Shown: piece after piece, positions 1 to 9,430 of the stretch
Layout of the letters: every line of letters begins with the position of its first letter
Numbering within the stretch: the first letter of the stretch is position 1
Assembly: GCF_002150505.1 (NCBI RefSeq)
Contig: NZ_MSSV01000007.1
Location: forward strand, 186,001 to 250,000
Origin: Algoriphagus ratkowskyi
GTDB taxonomy: Bacteria > Bacteroidota > Bacteroidia > Cytophagales > Cyclobacteriaceae
Direction: 5' to 3'
DNA: 64,000 nt
Program-made: the position numbers and the translations under genes
Notes under the pieces: generated by a model
Told to the model about the DNA's origin: nothing
The model's input: the letters and a program-made list of their open reading frames with translations, nothing else
Databases searched by the model: none

Positions 1-1166
1 CCAGGCTTATACTCGTCTGTGTTGTTCCACAGTTCTAATTGAGCTAATACCTGATTAGTAAATGAATTTGACATTACAAAAGATGGATGGCCAGTAGCGC
101 AACCAAGATTTACCAAACGACCTTCAGCTAAAATGATAAGCTCATTTCCATCTACGTTATATAAATCGACTTGAGGCTTGATTTCAATTTTAGTGTTTCC
201 ATAAGTTCCATTTAACCAGGCCATGTCGATTTCATTATCGAAATGACCAATGTTACAAACGATAGTCTTATCTCTCATTCCTCTGAAATGCTCCTCAGTG
301 ATGATATTTTTGTTACCAGTAGCAGTTACGACGATATCAGCTTCTTTCACCGCATCTACCATTTTCTTCACTGCAAAACCATCCATAGCAGCTTGAAGTG
401 CACAGATAGGATCAATTTCAGTTACAATAACTCTAGCACCGGCACCTCTCAATGAAGCTGCAGAACCTTTTCCAACATCACCATATCCACCTACTACTGC
501 TACTTTACCAGCCATCATCACATCAGTCGCTCTTCTGATCGCATCTACCAATGACTCTTTACATCCATATTTGTTATCAAATTTAGATTTAGTTACGGAG
601 TCATTCACATTGATCGCAGGCATTGGAAGTGTGCCATTCTTCATTCTTTCATATAACCTATGAACACCGGTAGTTGTCTCTTCGGATAGCCCTTTGATGG
701 CACCTACTAGCTCTGGATACTGATCCAAAACCATGTTAGTCAAATCACCACCATCGTCCAATATCATATTCAATGGCTGACGGTCCTCACCGAAAAATAA
801 TGTCTGCTCAATACACCAATCGAAATCCTTCTCATTCAAACCTTTCCATGCATACACAGAAATACCAGCAGCAGCAATAGCAGCTGCAGCATGATCCTGA
901 GTAGAAAAAATATTACAAGAAGACCAAGTCACTTCAGCGCCAAGAGCTACTAGAGTTTCAATCAAAACCGCAGTTTGGATAGTCATGTGAAGACAGCCTG
1001 CAATTCTTGCGCCTTTCAAAGGCTGAGCATCTCCAAACTCCTCACGAAGAGACATTAAACCAGGCATTTCCGCCTCAGCCAATTTAATTTCTTTTCTTCC
1101 CCACTCTGCCAAGGAAATGTCTTTCACCTTGTATTGAACGTACTTTTCAGATTTAATTTCTGACAT
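1..1166 (-). CDS. ahcY: Adenosylhomocysteinase, 3' end cut by window edge
   Basis: S-adenosylhomocysteine hydrolase splits SAH to adenosine and homocysteine and so recycles the by-product of SAM-dependent methylation in the cytosol. The minus strand is open from an ATG at 1164-1166 to base 1, giving 388 codons. Visible are the substrate-binding segment with [13 protein letters not shown] and DHAAAAIA, the [16 protein letters not shown] stretch with the lysine and aspartate of the active site, and the NAD-binding GGYGDVGKG loop. The family is usually 430-470 residues, so the C-terminal NAD-contacting tail lies outside the window. A TACCTTTG promoter box lies about 40 bp upstream. Identity is certain; only the end is missing. 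Confidence 0.97.
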   Translation of the reverse strand, partial: MSEIKSEKYVQYKVKDISLAEWGRKEIKLAEAEMPGLMSLREEFGDAQPLKGARIAGCLHMTIQTAVLIETLVALGAEVTWSSCNIFSTQDHAAAAIAAAGISVYAWKGLNEKDFDWCIEQTLFFGEDRQPLNMILDDGGDLTNMVLDQYPELVGAIKGLSEETTTGVHRLYERMKNGTLPMPAINVNDSVTKSKFDNKYGCKESLVDAIRRATDVMMAGKVAVVGGYGDVGKGSAASLRGAGARVIVTEIDPICALQAAMDGFAVKKMVDAVKEADIVVTATGNKNIITEEHFRGMRDKTIVCNIGHFDNEIDMAWLNGTYGNTKIEIKPQVDLYNVDGNELIILAEGRLVNLGCATGHPSFVMSNSFTNQVLAQLELWNNTDEYKP

Positions 1167-1207
1167 AATATTGATAGTTAACGTATTTTTTTTCACTAAA
1201 ACCTGCG

Positions 1208-1215
1208 CAAAGGTA
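1208..1215 (-). promoter_or_regulatory. Bacteroidota -7 box of ahcY
   Basis: On the minus strand the octamer reads TACCTTTG, matching the Bacteroidota sigma-A -7 consensus TAnnTTTG. It lies about 40 bp before the ahcY start. No clear -33 TTG was found at the ideal distance. Confidence 0.5.
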
Positions 1216-1249
1216 CCCTATAAAATTTGGAATCTAAAATAGAAAAGGT

Positions 1250-2008
1250 TTATAAAAAAGAGATCTCTTTCAAATCAAACACTTCTATTTCACCATCTTT
1301 CAATTCTATTTCAAGTTTACCTCCTGCACTTATCCCAACTATTTTCCCGGAAAATTGTTCCTCATTCGCCGAATATTTTGACCAAGAATCCCTTCTATGC
1401 AAATTCATCAGGTATTCAGACTTAATTTCTTGCAATTTGCCTTTTTTCAACTGAATATAACCTTGCTCCAGCTGCGTGATCAACAGGCGAAACAGCTCTT
1501 CTAATTCAAACTGACTGCCAGTTATTGATTTAAGTGACACTGCAGTTTCTGAATCAAAACTAAGTTGATTGATATTCAACCCAATGCCCACAACAGCAAA
1601 TTCCCATTCTTTTCCAGAGAAAGTATTTTCAATCAAAATCCCACCCATCTTTCCATATCCGGGCACGATCAGGTCATTCGGCCATTTAACTTCAAGCTGA
1701 GGCACATAGTCCTGAAGTAATCGTCTTAGACTATTGGAAACAGTCATATTCAGATAAAACTGCTCCGAAATATCCAGGAAATCAGGCCGTAAAACTAAAG
1801 AAAAGGTTAAATTCTGACCTGCCTCAGACTGCCAGAAATTACCTCGCTGACCCTTCCCCTTAGTTTGATTGTCACATATCACAATACTTCCCTCACCCAC
1901 TTGAAATTGCCTGACCAAATTCAAAGCAATGTCATTAGTAGAGTGACACTCTGACAGGAAATGAACATCTTTCCCAAAAAAAATCGTATTGGCAAGAATT
2001 TTATACAT
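1250..2008 (-). CDS. birA: Biotin--[acetyl-CoA-carboxylase] ligase
   Basis: This enzyme activates biotin as biotinyl-AMP and attaches it to the lysine of biotin carboxyl carrier proteins. The 252-residue protein has the catalytic-domain signatures GKGQRGNFWQS (adenylate-binding loop) and KWPNDL (biotin binding), then GGILIEN and GIGLNIN, followed by a short C-terminal SH3-like domain. There is no N-terminal helix-turn-helix, so this is a group I BirA without repressor function. It is divergent from rsfS with a 55-bp gap that must hold both promoters. The length is normal for group I ligases. Confidence 0.93.
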   Translation of the reverse strand: MYKILANTIFFGKDVHFLSECHSTNDIALNLVRQFQVGEGSIVICDNQTKGKGQRGNFWQSEAGQNLTFSLVLRPDFLDISEQFYLNMTVSNSLRRLLQDYVPQLEVKWPNDLIVPGYGKMGGILIENTFSGKEWEFAVVGIGLNINQLSFDSETAVSLKSITGSQFELEELFRLLITQLEQGYIQLKKGKLQEIKSEYLMNLHRRDSWSKYSANEEQFSGKIVGISAGGKLEIELKDGEIEVFDLKEISFL

Positions 2009-2063
2009 AAATTTTGAATTCGTCTAGTCAAGGACATTTTTATCTCGGACATTGCAAAATTAA

Positions 2064-2420
2064 ATGAATAATATGACAGCAGAACAGCTGAGCAAAGTAA
2101 TCATAAAAGGAATGGAGGAGAAAAAAGCCTCGGACATTGTAGTAATGGATCTAAGAAACATAAAAAATACGGTAACAGATTTTTTCGTTATTTGCTCCGG
2201 ATCCTCTGACACCCAACTCGACGCTATCGCAGATTCTATTGAAGAAGAAGTGTTCAAAAGTGGTCAAGAAAACCCATGGAAAAGCGAAGGAAAAAGTAGT
2301 CGCCAGTGGATATTGGTGGACTATGTGAACGTTGTTGCACATATTTTCCTTAAGGATAAAAGACAATTCTATGGATTAGAAGATTTATGGGGGGATGCTA
2401 AAGTCACCCGAATTGAATAA
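2064..2420 (+). CDS. rsfS: Ribosome silencing factor RsfS
   Basis: RsfS binds ribosomal protein uL14 and blocks subunit joining in starved or stationary cells. The 118-residue product has the family pattern: DIVVMDLRN, then TDFFVICSGSSDTQLDAIAD, and the C-terminal WILVDYVNVVAHIF and YGLEDLWGDA. ATGs at 2064 and 2073 are both possible; neither has a strong Shine-Dalgarno. It is followed after 65 bp by ftsH on the same strand, a neighbour pair that recurs in Bacteroidota. Confidence 0.93.
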   Translation: MNNMTAEQLSKVIIKGMEEKKASDIVVMDLRNIKNTVTDFFVICSGSSDTQLDAIADSIEEEVFKSGQENPWKSEGKSSRQWILVDYVNVVAHIFLKDKRQFYGLEDLWGDAKVTRIE

Positions 2421-2485
2421 AAGCTTCGAACTTTCAGCTTGACACTCCGTTTTACCTAAAGTTTATGATATTACCCTAATACGAA

Positions 2486-4558
2486 ATGAGCGAAACTACC
2501 AATAAGAATAAAAAATTTACACCAAAGACCCCTCAAAAGCCTAATTTTCAACTCTGGTTGATAGTTGCCGCTGTAGCTGTACTTATAGGCCTTACATGGG
2601 TTCAAAACAGAAATTCAGTAGTTGACATCACTCAAAAGAGATTTGAGGATATGTACTTAGCTGGTGATCTCTCCAAGGTTACTATGGTGAAAAACATGGA
2701 GCGTGTGGATGTCACTCTCAACTCAGCCTCTCTATCTACAGATAAATATAAAACAGAGCTGGAGGCTAATTCCTCCTTCTTTAATCCGCAGGGACCTCAT
2801 TATTCTTTTCAAGTTGCTTCTGTAGAGAAATTTGCAAATGATTTTGACGTGCTAAAAGAGGACGTTCCTCAAGAAAAAAGAATTGAATTATCTGTGGCTA
2901 CTGAAGAGAACTGGAGTAGTTATTTTGGTAGTTTTGGCTTCTTAATATTGCTATTTGTCCTCTTCTGGTTTATGATGAGAAGAATGTCAGGCCCTTCTGG
3001 CCCAGGTGGACAGATTTTCAATGTGGGTAAATCAAAAGCGCAATTATTCGATGCTGAAAATAAAGTTAAGATCACTTTTGACAATGTGGCAGGACTTGAC
3101 GAAGCGAAAGAAGAAGTTCAGGAAATAGTAGAATTCCTGCAAAATCCAGGGAAATTCACCAAACTAGGTGGTAAAATCCCTAAGGGTGCATTGCTAGTAG
3201 GCCCTCCAGGTACTGGAAAAACCTTGCTTGCAAAGGCTGTAGCAGGTGAAGCTGGTGTTCCATTCTTCACTCTTTCAGGTTCTGACTTTGTAGAGATGTT
3301 CGTTGGTGTAGGAGCTGCTAGAGTACGTGACTTGTTTAAGCAAGCAAAAGAAAAAGCACCTTGTATCATCTTCATTGATGAGATCGATGCGATCGGTAGA
3401 TCTAGAGGAAAAGGTCAAATGCCAGGTTCTAACGACGAAAGAGAAAACACACTCAATTCTCTTTTAGTGGAAATGGATGGTTTCGGAACTGACACAGGAG
3501 TAATCGTTGTCGCCGCTACCAACAGACCAGACGTATTGGATAGCGCTTTGCTAAGACCAGGTCGATTTGATAGACAGATCTCTATAGACAAGCCAGATAT
3601 CGTGGGAAGAGAAGCTATTTTCAAAGTTCACTTGAAGCCAATCAAAACGGCTGATGATGTGGATCCTAAGAAATGTGCTGCTCAAACTCCAGGGTTTGCT
3701 GGTGCAGAAATTGCAAACGTATGTAATGAAGCTGCTTTGATTGCGGCTAGAAGAAATAAAGAGGCTGTGGATATGCAGGATTTCCAAGATGCCGTTGATC
3801 GTGTGATTGGTGGTTTGGAAAAGAAAAATAAAATCATTTCTCCTGAGGAAAAGAAAATCGTCGCTTACCACGAGGCTGGTCATGCAGTAGCCGGTTGGTT
3901 CTTGGAGCACGCAGATCCATTGGTCAAAGTCAGTATAGTTCCGCGTGGTGTAGCAGCTTTAGGCTATGCACAGTATCTTCCAAAAGAGCAGTTTTTGTAT
4001 CAAACAGAGCAGTTGATGGACGAGATGTGTATGACACTAGGTGGTCGTGCAGCGGAGGAAATCATCTTTAAGAAAATTTCTACTGGTGCTTTGAGCGACT
4101 TGGAGCGCGTCACTAAATTGGCCTATTCTATCGTATCAGTTTATGGTATGAACGATAAAATCGGAAATGTTTCTTTCTACGATTCCAAAGCCGATGGTTA
4201 CAAGATGACCAAGCCTTATTCTGAATCCACTGCTGAGGTGATCGATGAGGAAGTTAGAAAACTGATTCAGTCAGCTTACGACAGAACCAAAGAGTTACTT
4301 ACACACAGGATTAAAGAACTTGACATCTTGGCGCAAGAGCTTTTGGAAAAAGAGATTCTATTTCAAGCTGATCTAGAGCGATTGATAGGGAAAAGACCTT
4401 TTGATAAGGAAACAACTTATCAGGCTTTTACCAATAAAAAAGATGAGGTAAAATTACCTGATTTGATCTCCACGGAAGGAGAGGAAGAAAATCCTGAATC
4501 ATCAGATCCTCTGATAGATCCAATTCCGGCGCCGAATTCTGATAATCGAATCTTATAA
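2486..4558 (+). CDS. ftsH: ATP-dependent zinc metalloprotease FtsH
   Basis: FtsH is the essential membrane-anchored AAA+ protease that degrades misfolded membrane proteins and some regulators. The 690 residues show transmembrane helices at about 21-40 and 148-165 flanking a periplasmic domain, Walker A GPPGTGKT at 239-246, Walker [12 protein letters not shown], the second region of homology around RPGRFDR, and the zinc-protease motif HEAGH at 462-466. The C-terminal tail is acidic and proline-rich, as is common here. A strong terminator follows directly. Length and motifs are fully typical. Confidence 0.98.
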   Translation: MSETTNKNKKFTPKTPQKPNFQLWLIVAAVAVLIGLTWVQNRNSVVDITQKRFEDMYLAGDLSKVTMVKNMERVDVTLNSASLSTDKYKTELEANSSFFNPQGPHYSFQVASVEKFANDFDVLKEDVPQEKRIELSVATEENWSSYFGSFGFLILLFVLFWFMMRRMSGPSGPGGQIFNVGKSKAQLFDAENKVKITFDNVAGLDEAKEEVQEIVEFLQNPGKFTKLGGKIPKGALLVGPPGTGKTLLAKAVAGEAGVPFFTLSGSDFVEMFVGVGAARVRDLFKQAKEKAPCIIFIDEIDAIGRSRGKGQMPGSNDERENTLNSLLVEMDGFGTDTGVIVVAATNRPDVLDSALLRPGRFDRQISIDKPDIVGREAIFKVHLKPIKTADDVDPKKCAAQTPGFAGAEIANVCNEAALIAARRNKEAVDMQDFQDAVDRVIGGLEKKNKIISPEEKKIVAYHEAGHAVAGWFLEHADPLVKVSIVPRGVAALGYAQYLPKEQFLYQTEQLMDEMCMTLGGRAAEEIIFKKISTGALSDLERVTKLAYSIVSVYGMNDKIGNVSFYDSKADGYKMTKPYSESTAEVIDEEVRKLIQSAYDRTKELLTHRIKELDILAQELLEKEILFQADLERLIGKRPFDKETTYQAFTNKKDEVKLPDLISTEGEEENPESSDPLIDPIPAPNSDNRIL

Positions 4559-4563
4559 ATAAC

Positions 4564-4591
4564 AGCCCCGAACTACTCGGGGCTTTTTTTT
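4564..4591 (+). terminator. Rho-independent terminator after ftsH
   Basis: AGCCCCGA at 4564-4571 pairs perfectly with TCGGGGCT at 4577-4584 around a 5-nt loop, followed by an unbroken T run to 4591. It ends the rsfS-ftsH unit before lpxH. Confidence 0.92.
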
Positions 4592-4621
4592 GATTTAATT
4601 CCTGCACGTTTATCTTTAGCT

Positions 4622-5398
4622 ATGCAATCAACCCCATTGGATTTTCCTCTAAATGGAAAAAAACTCTATTTCGCTTCTGACTTCCATCTCGGAGCTCCAA
4701 ATGATGCTGAAAGTAAAGTTCGCGAAAAACGCATCATACGCTGGCTGGATTCAGTTGCTGATGATGCGGCAGCCATACTAATAGTGGGAGACATTTTCGA
4801 TTTTTGGTTTGAGTACGGGCAAGTGATTCCAAAAGGCTTTATTCCTTTTATCTCAAAAATTCATCAGCTCAGAGATCGTGGTATTCCTATCTTATTTTTC
4901 AGTGGAAATCATGATCTATGGATGAAAGACTATTTCACCATCGAACTTGGAATACCCGTTTATACTCATCCAATTGAGATTAAAGTTGAAGGGAAATCAA
5001 TACTTGTAGGACACGGAGATGGACTTGGGCCAGGAGACAACTCCTACAAATTCCTGAAGAAAGTATTTACTAATCCTATTGCAAAAGGGCTTTTCAGATG
5101 GCTTCACCCAGATATTGGAATTACAATAGCTAAAGCCTGGTCTGGTCATAGCCGGATTACAAACATGGAAAAAGATGAAAGTCGTTTCCTTGGTGACGAT
5201 GAATGGCTTTGGACTTACTGTAAAGAACTAGAGCAGAAGAAACATCACGATTTATACATATTTGGGCATAGGCATTTACCCTTAGAGCTAGAAGTTGGGG
5301 GAAGCTCTACCTATTTCAACCTTGGTGAATGGGTAACCCAAAACACTTTTCTGTCCTTTGATGGCAACAATGCCAAGCTTTCAACCTTCGAAGGATGA
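4622..5398 (+). CDS. lpxH: UDP-2,3-diacylglucosamine diphosphatase (LpxH type)
   Basis: This is a calcineurin-like metallophosphoesterase of 258 residues. LpxH hydrolyses UDP-2,3-diacylglucosamine to lipid X in lipid A synthesis at the inner membrane. The dimetal motifs are in order: ASDFHLG near the N-terminus, GDIFDFWFEYG, SGNHDLWM, HGDGLGPGD and a final GHRHLPLE. The aromatic DFWFEYG stretch and the downstream RWLHPDIG are characteristic of Bacteroidota LpxH. The stop overlaps the next start (ATGA), so the downstream gene is probably translationally coupled. A generic metallophosphatase is the alternative. Confidence 0.85.
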   Translation: MQSTPLDFPLNGKKLYFASDFHLGAPNDAESKVREKRIIRWLDSVADDAAAILIVGDIFDFWFEYGQVIPKGFIPFISKIHQLRDRGIPILFFSGNHDLWMKDYFTIELGIPVYTHPIEIKVEGKSILVGHGDGLGPGDNSYKFLKKVFTNPIAKGLFRWLHPDIGITIAKAWSGHSRITNMEKDESRFLGDDEWLWTYCKELEQKKHHDLYIFGHRHLPLELEVGGSSTYFNLGEWVTQNTFLSFDGNNAKLSTFEG

Positions 5399-6225
5399 TA
5401 CGACTCTCCCTCCTACTAAGCACTCTTCTTCCCCTTTTGGCAATTGCCCAGAGCGAAAGGAAACTAAGTGATCCCATTGCTGAGATTTCACTCGAAAATT
5501 TAGATCTGATTTCTTTTGATACAAGAGACCAGATATATGCAAGCACAATGGCAGGTGATATTTACCTTTTCAGCCCAGAAGGAAAGCAACTCAACCTCTT
5601 TTCTCCAACTCGTCAAGGAAGACTGAATCAGCTAGAGGCTGCCTGGACGGTGAATATCTTCAGCTTCTCCGCAGATTTACAAGAGTACAGAATCTTAGAT
5701 AGATTTTTGAATCCTTTGGCTGAAAAAGGATTTAGCCTAACTGACATCAACCTAGCTAAGGCCGCAACACTTGGCAATAACAATGTTATCTGGGTTTGGG
5801 ATGAATCTGATTTAAGTCTGAAATCAATGGACTACCTGCGTAATTTGATTATTCAATCCCAACCTCTCAATTTGCTACTTAATTCAGAAGAGTTGAATAT
5901 CTCTGAAATCAGGGAATTCAAGAATCGACTATTTATGAATTTACCTGAGTTAGGTGTTTTAATCTTTGATAATCAAGGCAATCTGATGCGAAAAGTAGCG
6001 GTGGCAGAAATCAAGAAATTATGCTATTACAATGAGCATCTGTTTTGGATTGGGGGAGATAAGCTAATGGCAATATCACTGATTACTAATGAAACATTCA
6101 CTTTAGCTGATTTGGACATACCTGATGCCTCCTATATCCAAATTGGACAAGAACGAATTGCACTGGTTACAAAAGATAAAATAAGCTTATACACTACTCC
6201 TGAGTGGATTAAGCAAATAAAATGA
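5395..6225 (+). CDS. Secreted protein, probable beta-propeller fold
   Basis: A 276-residue protein with a signal peptide (MIRLSLLLSTLLPLLAIAQ, cleavage after the AIAQ region). The mature part has repeated segments of alternating hydrophobic strands with a small-x-D-x-hydrophobic pattern, such as ISFDTRDQIYAST, IYLFSPEGKQ, VWDESDLSL and LIFDNQGNLMRKV. This resembles a small beta-propeller that would sit in the periplasm. No catalytic motif is visible. It overlaps lpxH by 4 bp upstream and msrA by 4 bp downstream, so the three are probably one operon. Function is not recognised. Confidence 0.75.
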   Translation: MIRLSLLLSTLLPLLAIAQSERKLSDPIAEISLENLDLISFDTRDQIYASTMAGDIYLFSPEGKQLNLFSPTRQGRLNQLEAAWTVNIFSFSADLQEYRILDRFLNPLAEKGFSLTDINLAKAATLGNNNVIWVWDESDLSLKSMDYLRNLIIQSQPLNLLLNSEELNISEIREFKNRLFMNLPELGVLIFDNQGNLMRKVAVAEIKKLCYYNEHLFWIGGDKLMAISLITNETFTLADLDIPDASYIQIGQERIALVTKDKISLYTTPEWIKQIK

Positions 6226-6773
6226 AAATCCCTTCCTCTGAGAATGCTACTGACTCCTTATTAAACAATTATAATTCTAATGTAATTGGTTTAGGAGGTG
6301 GCTGTCACTGGTGCACAGAGGCTATTTTTCAAAGCTTAACCGGTGTAGTCAAGGTAGCTCAGGGCTGGATCGCTTCGGGTGGCGTGAACAGCAGTTTTTC
6401 GGAAGCTGTACTTGTAACTTTTGATCCAGAAGTAATCAGCCTGGAGACTCTATTAGAAATCCACCTGCTCACGCATTCCAGCACATCTACACACAGTTTG
6501 AGAGGTAAATATCGTTCTGCTATTTATTACCAGAATCTAGCTCAGAAAAAACCTATGGAAGTTATTTTGGAGAACTTACGGCAGACTGACAAATACATCA
6601 CAAAGATATTAGCCCTAAAAAGCTTCAAATTAAACGAGGAAAAATTTTTGAATTATTACCAATCAAGACCCGACGCTCCCTTCTGCAAAACCTATATTTC
6701 ACCTAAATTAAGCTTTCTAAGAAAGCAGTTTACTTCAGTAGTTAAGTCCTCAGACCCCTGTAATGTTCAATAA
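6222..6773 (+). CDS. msrA: Peptide-methionine (S)-S-oxide reductase
   Basis: MsrA reduces methionine-S-sulfoxide in oxidised proteins. The 183-residue protein carries the catalytic motif GGGCHWCTEAIFQ, in which the usual phenylalanine after the nucleophilic cysteine is histidine, and the later YRSAIYYQN segment of the substrate pocket. The section between (VAQGWIASGG, ending before FDPEVISLETLLEI) matches the family order. Further cysteines near the C-terminus (PFCKTY and DPCNVQ) could serve as resolving residues. It is coupled by ATGA overlap to the secreted protein upstream and followed by a hairpin. Confidence 0.85.
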   Translation: MKIPSSENATDSLLNNYNSNVIGLGGGCHWCTEAIFQSLTGVVKVAQGWIASGGVNSSFSEAVLVTFDPEVISLETLLEIHLLTHSSTSTHSLRGKYRSAIYYQNLAQKKPMEVILENLRQTDKYITKILALKSFKLNEEKFLNYYQSRPDAPFCKTYISPKLSFLRKQFTSVVKSSDPCNVQ

Positions 6774-6785
6774 TCCCAATAAGAA

Positions 6786-6816
6786 AAACAGGTGTAATCA
6801 AAGACTACACCTGTTT
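6786..6816 (+). terminator. Hairpin after msrA
   Basis: AAACAGGTGTA at 6786-6796 pairs perfectly with TACACCTGTTT at 6806-6816 (11 bp, 9-nt loop). The T run after it is short, so it is a weak-to-moderate terminator. It closes the lpxH-msrA unit. Confidence 0.55.
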
Positions 6817-6865
6817 AAATACTTAATTATATTAGAAGATCACATTATGTGTTTTTCTCGTCAAG

Positions 6866-6973
6866 CTATCTCCTTTTTCTAGTTTGTTTAGCTTCCAGCT
6901 TTTTCTGTATTTTATCTTGTTTTTTTGCTTTCAAATCAACAGATGAGGACTTTAGGTTTTTATTACTAGCCAT
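6866..6973 (-). CDS. Putative 35-residue lysine/arginine-rich small protein
   Basis: A minus-strand reading frame runs from ATG at 6971-6973 to TAG at 6866-6868. It encodes a very basic 35-residue peptide that starts MASNKNLKSSS and ends KLEAKQTRKRR, with 14 Lys/Arg. It stands alone in a 660-bp gap and could be a nucleic-acid-binding small protein. No strong ribosome-binding site is visible, and lysine-rich frames arise easily in A-rich DNA, so it is tentative. Confidence 0.4.
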   Translation of the reverse strand: MASNKNLKSSSVDLKAKKQDKIQKKLEAKQTRKRR

Positions 6974-6976
6974 GAT

Positions 6977-7383
6977 CTTTATGTTTTTTTAAAGTTAATT
7001 TAGAAATGGTTAAAATGACAATCCTTCTATTCGAAAATTTCACATACGGGTATTGATTCAGCGTTAAAATATTCTGATTTTCAATAGTTTAATAAAATTT
7101 ACCGGATTTTTACTAGCACCCCCGCAAGTGCTAAAAAGACAGAAAGATAAGCGGAGGTTTACGAATGTTAAGCAATAGCTTATGCATGAAAGCAGAAAAA
7201 TCAAGCTTACATCTCACATCAATAAGTGATGTTATAAAAAATAAAGAGGCTCTATATGAAAAGTTATTAATCATTTTCAATCAATTACATAACCAGCCAT
7301 TTTTTAGCCTGCTATGTTGCAAAGATTAATCCCAAACATATACCTGATTATCTACTATTCCAAATTAAAAAAAACTTTAAACA
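6977..7383. other. Gap between small basic ORF and FKBP terminator
   Basis: About 400 bp, AT-rich. It holds a short inverted repeat (TAGCAC/GTGCTA near 7110-7135) and one weak candidate on the plus strand: an ATG at 7165 preceded by GGAGG, open for 54 codons to TAA at 7327-7329. That peptide has no recognisable features. No RNA gene was recognised. Confidence 0.3.
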
Positions 7384-7419
7384 TAAAAAAAAGCAGTTCC
7401 GAAAACTCGGAACTGCTTT
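7384..7419 (-). terminator. Terminator of the FKBP gene
   Basis: A perfect 13-bp stem pairs 7390-7402 with 7407-7419 around a 4-nt loop. Read on the minus strand it is followed by a run of Ts (the As at 7384-7391), the form of a strong intrinsic terminator 20 bp past the stop of the peptidyl-prolyl isomerase. Confidence 0.9.
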
Positions 7420-7439
7420 ATCTCATTTAATATTGAAAT

Positions 7440-7871
7440 TTAGTTGACTTTCACCAACTCAATATCGAAGATCAAATCCTTACCCGCCAATTGGTGGTTA
7501 GCATCCAATGTGATTTTCTCAGCATCCACTCCTACTACCGTTACTGGCATAGGCTGTCCATTATCTCCCTGAAGAGTCAAAGACAATCCTATTTCAGGTT
7601 TGATATCCGTTGGAACTTGCGCGATAGGCACATCGATCATCATATCTTCTCTGCGATCGCCATAAGCTTCTGCAGCAGGAATTGTCACAGTTACTTTGTC
7701 GCCTAGCTTCATGCCATCGACAGCCGTGTCAAATCCTTTAATCATATTACCATCGCCTAAGGTAAATCCTAGCGGTTCGCGGTTTGCTGAAGAGTCAAAC
7801 ACACTTCCATCCTCTAATTTTCCAGTGTAATGCACTTCTACTGCATCCCCTTTTTTAGCTTGCATAGTCAT
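7440..7871 (-). CDS. FKBP-type peptidyl-prolyl isomerase (SlyD-like)
   Basis: A 143-residue cytosolic isomerase/chaperone. It begins MTMQAKKGDAVEVHYTG, contains the FKBP core LEDGSVFDSS, MIKGFDTAVDGMKLGD and IPAAEAYGDRRED, then an inserted IF-type flap domain (MIDVPIAQVP to LDANHQLAGKDL) and the closing strand FDIELV. This is the SlyD architecture without the histidine-rich tail. The frame stays open upstream to about 8045, but the family start and a promoter box at 7888-7895 support ATG 7871 (or 7865). It diverges from the response regulator gene. Confidence 0.92.
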   Translation of the reverse strand: MTMQAKKGDAVEVHYTGKLEDGSVFDSSANREPLGFTLGDGNMIKGFDTAVDGMKLGDKVTVTIPAAEAYGDRREDMMIDVPIAQVPTDIKPEIGLSLTLQGDNGQPMPVTVVGVDAEKITLDANHQLAGKDLIFDIELVKVN

Positions 7872-7887
7872 TCGTTTTAGTAAAGCA

Positions 7888-7895
7888 CAAAGGTA
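7888..7895 (-). promoter_or_regulatory. Bacteroidota -7 box of the FKBP gene
   Basis: On the minus strand this reads TACCTTTG, identical to the box before ahcY, about 17 bp upstream of the chosen start codon. It also argues against the longer upstream frame being translated. Confidence 0.5.
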
Positions 7896-8047
7896 TAAAA
7901 ATCTTTTAAGGGAGAAAACCCGATCAACACTGTCCGATTTTAGTATAAAACCGTACACTTGTGGACACTTCCATGTCAGAAACCTACTTATATGGCTTAT
8001 ATTAGTGTTGGCATCATTTTGCCATAAGCAAGACCAAACACTCAACC

Positions 8048-9430
8048 ATGGAAACTCAAGACTTAGGCAAGATTCTTATCATCGATGATAACGAAGATTT
8101 ATTATTTGCTGCCAAAATGCTTTTGAAAAAGCACGCGAAAGAAGTGATGATAGAAAAGGATCCCCGCAGAATTCCTTTCCTGGTTAATAACAATAATTAC
8201 GATGTGATCTTGCTCGATATGAATTTCCGTGAGGATACTACTTCCGGCAAGGAGGGTTTTCACTGGCTAAAGCAAATAAAAGAGATAGACCCTAAGGCTG
8301 TAGTGATTCTTATCACAGCTTTCGGAGATGTCGAAATGGCCGTGCAGGCACTGAAAGAAGGAGCAACCGACTTTATCCTAAAACCTTGGCAAAATGAGAA
8401 GTTGATCGCAACGCTTTCTTCTGCTGTAAGATTGAAGGAAAGTTATAATGAAGTCGATAAGCTGCAGAAGAAGCAAAAACAAATGCAGACGGACATGAAA
8501 AAGCCTTACACCGACATCATCGGTCAAAGTGCTTCCATGAAGAATATCTTTTCAATCATTGATAAAGTAGCTCAGACAGATGCCAATGTTTTGATTTTGG
8601 GAGAAAATGGTACGGGTAAAGAATTGATTGCTCGCGCTATTCACGATAGATCATTGAGGAAAGATGAGATTTTCGTCGGAGTGGATATGGGAGCGATCAC
8701 AGAAACATTATTTGAATCTGAACTCTTTGGGCATAAAAAAGGCGCTTTCACTGACGCCAAAGATGATCGTGCAGGTAGATTTGAGATTGCTGATCAAGGT
8801 TCTTTATTTTTAGATGAAATCGGCAATCTTTCACTTCCACTTCAATCAAAACTCCTGACAGTATTGCAACGAAGAGAGGTCACTAGAATAGGTACTAATA
8901 AGGCGATTCCTGTTGATATCCGTCTTATCTGTGCTACAAATATGCCCCTGCACGAGAGTATAGCAGAAAATAATTTCCGTCAGGATTTATTATATAGAAT
9001 CAATACCGTAGAGATCTTCCTTCCTCCACTTCGTGAAAGACAGGATGACATCCCCATGCTAGCAAATCATTTCCTAAAAAGCTATAGCCAGAAATACCGT
9101 AAAACCTTCACTGGTTTTACAAGCTCAGGCATGGATCTATTACAGCACTATGCATGGCCAGGAAATATCCGTGAACTTCAGCATGCTATAGAGCGCGCGA
9201 TCATAATGGCTGAAGGTGACATCTTAGATTCACGTGATTTCTTCTTCCTTTCTGCAAAGCCTGCATCGGATAAAGCACCAGTATCGGTGACATTAAACCT
9301 AGATGACATGGAAAAGACCACTATCCAGCGAGCAATAGATAAAAACGGTGGAAACATCTCCAAAGCAGCGAAGGAGCTTGGTCTCACCAGAGCTTCACTC
9401 TACAGAAGGCTAGAGAAATATGGACTATAA
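8048..9430 (+). CDS. Sigma-54-dependent response regulator, NtrC family
   Basis: A 460-residue regulator with three domains. The receiver (about 1-135) has the acidic pocket IIDDNED and phospho-acceptor Asp57 in ILLDMNF. The AAA+ domain (about 155-390) has Walker A GENGTGKE, the sigma-54 contact loop as GAFTDA rather than GAFTGA, Walker B LFLDEIG and the arginine-finger region. The C-terminus is a Fis-type helix-turn-helix (NISKAAKELGLTRASLYRRL). It should drive RpoN promoters when phosphorylated. It overlaps the kinase gene by 11 bp, so the two form a two-component operon. The signal and targets are unknown. Confidence 0.93.
   Translation: METQDLGKILIIDDNEDLLFAAKMLLKKHAKEVMIEKDPRRIPFLVNNNNYDVILLDMNFREDTTSGKEGFHWLKQIKEIDPKAVVILITAFGDVEMAVQALKEGATDFILKPWQNEKLIATLSSAVRLKESYNEVDKLQKKQKQMQTDMKKPYTDIIGQSASMKNIFSIIDKVAQTDANVLILGENGTGKELIARAIHDRSLRKDEIFVGVDMGAITETLFESELFGHKKGAFTDAKDDRAGRFEIADQGSLFLDEIGNLSLPLQSKLLTVLQRREVTRIGTNKAIPVDIRLICATNMPLHESIAENNFRQDLLYRINTVEIFLPPLRERQDDIPMLANHFLKSYSQKYRKTFTGFTSSGMDLLQHYAWPGNIRELQHAIERAIIMAEGDILDSRDFFFLSAKPASDKAPVSVTLNLDDMEKTTIQRAIDKNGGNISKAAKELGLTRASLYRRLEKYGL

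Noticed and set aside
7872-8045. Upstream extension of the FKBP isomerase
   Set aside because: The sequence is foreign to the family, covers the promoter box at 7888-7895 and runs nearly to the divergent regulator start.
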